12,979 nucleotides of DNA from Desulfobacteraceae bacterium (GTDB lineage: Bacteria > Desulfobacterota > DSM-4660 > Desulfatiglandales > Desulfatiglandaceae): contig DSCZ01000484.1 in the NCBI GenBank assembly GCA_011048855.1, positions 1 to 12,979 of the forward strand, given 5' to 3'. Position 1 is the first letter of the stretch. Each line of letters starts with the position of its first letter. Of the stretch, positions 8,371 through 12,979 are shown piece by piece. The position numbers and the translations under genes were made by a program. A model generated the notes under the pieces. It was not told the DNA's origin, searched no databases, and saw nothing but the letters and a program-made list of their open reading frames with translations.

Positions 8371-9096
8371 TTATACAAACAAATACAAAGCTATCGGAAT
8401 CAGGCCGAATCCCGCACCGAACACGATGCTCACCAGGATGCCCAGCACCTGAATGGGGGCGGTGTATTTTACATGGTTCATGCCGAGGGTCTGGAATAGA
8501 CTCCAGAAACCATGACTCACATGCACGGCCACCACGACCATGATGAACACATAAAACGCCGAGTGAACGGGATTCGAAAACGCCGACGCAACGATGTCGT
8601 AAAGCGTCGTGCCCGTTCTGTCGGCCATCGTAAAATCCGCAAGATGAAAAATTACGAAACCCAGTATGATCAGACCGGTGTATGGCATCGTGGCCGAGCC
8701 GATCGTTCTGCCGCCGGCGGACGTGTAAACACGGTACCTGACCGGACGCGCCCGTAGATTCAAGTAAAATAACAGCAACCCTGTCCCGATATGAACAACG
8801 GCCAAAAGTACCAGGCCGATTTCTGCAACGGTCACAAGCGGCCCGAGGGATTCCAGGCTTGATACGTAAGCATTGAAGGGGCCGGGACCACCGTACAACG
8901 TCAGGTTGCCCACCAGGTGCACTGCCAGGAAGCAGATGAAACAAAGCCCGGTTAATGCCATGAAAAGTTTTTTGCCTATCGAAAATGTGATCAACCCTGC
9001 GAATTTTTTGCAGCCGCCTTCGGTCAGCACCAAGCGAAGACGCCCCACAGCCCCGTCCAGACGGGGGATGAAGTTCAAATATTTCTGCACAGCCAT
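8371..9096 (-). CDS. sdhC: Succinate dehydrogenase/fumarate reductase cytochrome b558 subunit
   Basis: This is the single membrane anchor of the complex, binding heme b and (mena)quinone. The 241-residue product has about five membrane segments (near 40-64, 88-112, 136-156, 178-200, 214-238). Histidines H60, H102, H151 and H192 or H195 lie in the segments expected to hold two hemes. The 42-residue spacing between H60 and H102 equals that of the B. subtilis SdhC ligands H28 and H70. Two hemes suggest menaquinone chemistry and a link to membrane potential, an inference from the family. The N-terminus is about 30 residues longer than in Bacillus. CCGGAGGT precedes the ATG at 9096. The gap to mnmG is 45 bases with no visible promoter. 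Confidence 0.94.
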   Translation of the reverse strand: MAVQKYLNFIPRLDGAVGRLRLVLTEGGCKKFAGLITFSIGKKLFMALTGLCFICFLAVHLVGNLTLYGGPGPFNAYVSSLESLGPLVTVAEIGLVLLAVVHIGTGLLLFYLNLRARPVRYRVYTSAGGRTIGSATMPYTGLIILGFVIFHLADFTMADRTGTTLYDIVASAFSNPVHSAFYVFIMVVVAVHVSHGFWSLFQTLGMNHVKYTAPIQVLGILVSIVFGAGFGLIPIALYLFV

Positions 9097-9141
9097 TTTC
9101 AGACCTCCGGAAATGATTTTACGGCCAGAGACCGACGCAAC

Positions 9142-11049
9142 TCAATACCTTTGATGCAGCCTCCCGCTCTCCGCTGCCGCATCCTGCTTCTTTAAATAAA
9201 CCTGGATCGCCATCAACGCGGCCGGCGTAACGCCGGAAATCCTGGAAGCCTGGCCCAGCGAGGCGGGTCTGACCGCCCAGAGCTTTTCCCTCGCTTCGGT
9301 TGTCAATCCATGTACCGCGTCGTAGTCGATTGCTTCACCCAGTTTCGTTTTTTCCATCCTTTTCAGCTTCTCGACCTGCTTCTCCTGCCTTTCGATGTAT
9401 CCGGCATATTTAATCCGTGTTTCCACCTCCGCGGAAACCTGCGGATCCACTGCGGCCAGATCCGGAATGAACTCAGTGAGAGTATGGAAATCGATCTCGC
9501 TTCGCCTGAGCAGCTGCTCGAGCGTCGTAGGCTTACGGATAGGGGCGGAATCCCACGCCTTCATCTTCTCCTGCACGTAAGGCTCCGGCCGGATGCACTC
9601 CACCGAGAGTCTTTCGATCAAGCCGTCGATCTCTTTACGTTTGGCCTGGAAACGATTGTAAGCCTCGTCCGAAACCAACCCCAAGCTGTGGCCTGTTTCC
9701 ATCAATCTCAGGTCCGCATTGTCCCCCCTCAGAAGCAACCTGTGCTCGGCCCTCGAAGTGAACATCCGGTAAGGTTCGTTGACTCCCTTCGTGACCAGAT
9801 CGTCGATGAGTACGCCGATATAGGCGTTTGATCTTTCAAGTAAGAGGGGCTCTTCACCTCGAATCTTCAACACTGCATTGATCGCGGCCAGCAGTCCCTG
9901 GGCGCCCGCTTCTTCGTAACCCGATGTACCGTTGATCTGCCCGGCCAGGTAAAGGTTTTCCAGCTTTTTCGTCTCCAGTGTGGGTTTAAGTTCCACAGGG
10001 TGAATATAGTCGTATTCTATGGCATAGCCCGGACGCAAAATCTCTGCACGCTCCAGCCCGGGAACCGATCTGACCATCCGTTCCTGAATGTCCACTGGAA
10101 GGCTGGTGGGGAGTCCGTTCGGATAAACCTCCACGGTATCGAGCCCTTCCGGCTCCAGAAATATCTGGTGGTGCTCCTTTTCCGGAAACCTCACGACTTT
10201 GTCTTCCACCGAAGGGCAGTAGCGCGCTCCAACCCCTTCTATCACACCAGTGAAAAGCGGGGACCGGTCGAGCCCGCTCCTGATGACGTCATGCGTGGCA
10301 GCGGTCGTATGCGTTATATGGCAACATACCTGAGGCAGGGGAATCTTGACGGTCCTGAATGAAAAAGGCACTGGCCTGGCATCACCTGGCTGTACATCCA
10401 GCCCATCGTAATCTATCGTAAGACCGTTCAACCTGGGGGTGGTCCCGGTCTTGAAACGTCCGAGTTTGAAGCCCAAAGATCGAAGCTGATTGGATAGCCC
10501 TAGGGAGGGTGGATCCCCCATGCGACCGGCCGGAAAAGTTTCAAGGCCGACATGAATCAGGCCACCGAGAAAGGTGCCGTTTGTGAGCACCACGGAGCGA
10601 CCGAGAAAGCGCTCTCTCAACGCAGTCTCAATGCCGCGGACACATCCGTCCGCAACCAGAAGTTTTTCCACCATCGCCTGCCGGAGTGTCAGCATGGGCT
10701 GATGCTCCATAACAGACTTCATTCGCTTTCGGTAAAGGTCCCTGTCGTTTTGAGATCTGGATGCCTGGACCGCCGGACCTTTGCGGGTATTCAAACGGCG
10801 GAACTGAATGCCGGTCTCGTCGGCGTTCACGCCCATCTCCCCGCCAAGTGCATCTATTTCCCTTACCAGATGCCCTTTACCCAGCCCTCCAATTGCGGGG
10901 TTGCAGCTCATCGCCGCCACATGGTCCAGGTTCACGGTCACAAGCAGGGTCGTATGTCCCATCCTCGCAGCCGCAAGAGCAGCCTCACAGCCTGCATGCC
11001 CCGCCCCCACCACTATGACGTCATAGATTTTTTCCCTGGCTTCCTTCAC
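9142..11049 (-). CDS. mnmG: tRNA uridine-5-carboxymethylaminomethyl modification enzyme MnmG (GidA)
   Basis: With MnmE, MnmG modifies C5 of the wobble uridine (U34) in several tRNAs, using FAD and a folate donor. The 635-residue product shows the FAD motif [12 protein letters not shown] (13-24), the conserved MSCNPAIGG with C49, and [11 protein letters not shown]. The second functional cysteine is in VCCHITHT (C242/C243). [21 protein letters not shown] and [13 protein letters not shown] follow, with a C-terminal helical domain containing YAGYIERQ. I chose the GTG at 11049 ([14 protein letters not shown]), because it puts the FAD motif at the normal distance and gives a normal length. The frame is open to a TTG at 11106, which would add 19 atypical residues. 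It follows purA after about 156 bases. Confidence 0.95.
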   Translation of the reverse strand: MKEAREKIYDVIVVGAGHAGCEAALAAARMGHTTLLVTVNLDHVAAMSCNPAIGGLGKGHLVREIDALGGEMGVNADETGIQFRRLNTRKGPAVQASRSQNDRDLYRKRMKSVMEHQPMLTLRQAMVEKLLVADGCVRGIETALRERFLGRSVVLTNGTFLGGLIHVGLETFPAGRMGDPPSLGLSNQLRSLGFKLGRFKTGTTPRLNGLTIDYDGLDVQPGDARPVPFSFRTVKIPLPQVCCHITHTTAATHDVIRSGLDRSPLFTGVIEGVGARYCPSVEDKVVRFPEKEHHQIFLEPEGLDTVEVYPNGLPTSLPVDIQERMVRSVPGLERAEILRPGYAIEYDYIHPVELKPTLETKKLENLYLAGQINGTSGYEEAGAQGLLAAINAVLKIRGEEPLLLERSNAYIGVLIDDLVTKGVNEPYRMFTSRAEHRLLLRGDNADLRLMETGHSLGLVSDEAYNRFQAKRKEIDGLIERLSVECIRPEPYVQEKMKAWDSAPIRKPTTLEQLLRRSEIDFHTLTEFIPDLAAVDPQVSAEVETRIKYAGYIERQEKQVEKLKRMEKTKLGEAIDYDAVHGLTTEAREKLWAVRPASLGQASRISGVTPAALMAIQVYLKKQDAAAESGRLHQRY

Positions 11050-11180
11050 ATCAAACCTATACAGCCTAATCCAGATCCCGGACTTCAGGGGAAAATTTCG
11101 CTGCAATTCCGAAAACTTTCCGACGTCTGGAAGTCCGCTCTATCATCAAACGTACAAATAGTGCTAAAAGAACCTGATCA

Positions 11181-12546
<1,366 letters not shown>

Positions 12547-12549
12547 TCA

Positions 12550-12569
12550 GCGGGAGTCTTCGCCCCCGC
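12550..12569 (-). other. Short GC-rich hairpin in the purA leader
   Basis: On the minus strand GCGGGGG pairs with CTCCCGC (seven pairs including one G-U) around a six-base loop, about 43 bases before the purA start. It could end transcription from the HNH gene or shape the purA leader. No proper U-run follows, so a terminator call is not justified. The rest of this 132-base gap shows only a lone GATAAT-like box without a matching -35. Confidence 0.35.
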
Positions 12570-12639
12570 GGATGAAGATTTCCTCATTATCCTGTCGGCA
12601 TCGGAATTGGTTTTTTAAACCTATTTTCAACTAAGGCAA

Positions 12640-12906
12640 TCACAGCGACTCCAAATATTCCTCCCACTCGAGCGGCAAAAGATATTTTTTTCTGTTGTTG
12701 CACTCCTTGCAGCTCGCGGCGATGTTGCCCTTCGTTGATGTGCCTCCTCGACTCAAAGGAACTATGTGATCCATCGTAAGGTTTTCGCGGCCTACCTCCC
12801 TCCGGCAGTAATGACATACTCCCGGCTCTATACGACGGTACCACCAGTTTGTCCGCCGCAGTGCCCGGGCTTTGTTTTTTTCCCTTTTTATATGGTCTTC
12901 GTTCAC
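12640..12906 (-). CDS. Small stand-alone HNH endonuclease family protein
   Basis: The product is an 88-residue protein made up almost wholly of one HNH nuclease domain. The zinc-binding pairs are C31-x2-C34 and C66-x2-C69. The catalytic core reads MDHIVPLSRGG with D46-H47, followed by N61 and the N70-N71-x-K73 end. A basic, tryptophan-containing N-terminus (about 7-25) may contact DNA. No signal peptide, toxin-delivery or phage context is visible. The GTG start at 12906 overlaps the stop of the preceding gene by four bases (GTGA), so the two are probably translated together. Its substrate and role are unknown; housekeeping-linked HNH proteins of this size are common and mostly uncharacterised. 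The gap to purA is 132 bases. Confidence 0.85.
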   Translation of the reverse strand: MNEDHIKREKNKARALRRTNWWYRRIEPGVCHYCRREVGRENLTMDHIVPLSRGGTSTKGNIAASCKECNNRKKYLLPLEWEEYLESL

Positions 12907-12979
12907 CGTCCAAGCCGTTTTTCCAGGTTCGATATCTTTTTCCTGACAGACTCCGCATCAGGGTGCTTCAGTTCTATAG
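12903..12979 (-). CDS. C-terminal end of an unidentified gene (partial at right edge)
   Basis: Only the last 24 codons and a TGA (12903-12905) are present, read as IELKHPDAESVRKKISNLEK plus RLGR. The stop overlaps the GTG start of the HNH gene, which supports it as a real gene end. The short charged helix with LKHPDAESVRKKI resembles the end of a tetratricopeptide-repeat protein, but 24 residues are too few to assign a family. Confidence 0.6.
   Translation of the reverse strand, partial: IELKHPDAESVRKKISNLEKRLGR

Noticed and set aside
12587..12958. Alternative minus-strand frame of 123 codons over the HNH gene
   Set aside because: The HNH frame has a complete zinc and catalytic motif set; this frame is out of phase and has no recognisable features.

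Overview
The window comes from a dissimilatory sulfate- or sulfite-reducing anaerobe, most likely one of the Desulfobacterota (former Deltaproteobacteria). The main reason is a complete-looking dsrMKJOP set, the membrane electron-transfer complex tied to dissimilatory sulfite reductase, preceded by a small RsbRD_N-domain gene. Sulfur oxidisers also carry dsrMKJOP, and dsrAB is not in the window, so the metabolic direction is inferred. I did not try to name genus or species.

Every supported gene lies on the minus strand, so the window reads biologically from right to left. At the right edge are the last 24 codons of an unidentified gene, overlapping a short HNH nuclease gene. Next come two housekeeping genes, purA (adenylosuccinate synthetase) and mnmG (tRNA uridine modification). 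Then comes sdhCAB, a three-subunit succinate:quinone oxidoreductase with a single di-heme-type cytochrome b. A 254-base intergenic region follows, with a near-consensus sigma70 promoter and a leader that can form three successive stem-loops. The leader runs into the RsbRD_N-type gene, then dsrM, dsrK, dsrJ, dsrO and a dsrP cut off by the left edge.

The two respiratory blocks share the quinone pool. SdhCAB moves electrons between succinate/fumarate and (mena)quinone. DsrMKJOP links the quinone pool and periplasmic carriers (DsrM, DsrP; DsrJ, DsrO) to the cytoplasmic HdrD-like DsrK, which is thought to serve the DsrC/DsrAB sulfite-reduction cycle. Within each block the genes are tightly packed, with short gaps or overlaps and good ribosome binding sites.

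No gap without a gene exceeds 300 bases. I see no tRNA, rRNA, CRISPR, insertion sequence or phage remnant. The genes are all known families and intact apart from the two cut by the edges, and I find no convincing undescribed multi-gene system. The points most worth a second look are the structured leader and promoter before the dsr block, the orphan RsbRD_N gene at its head, and the altered Fe-S ligand sets in DsrK and DsrO.
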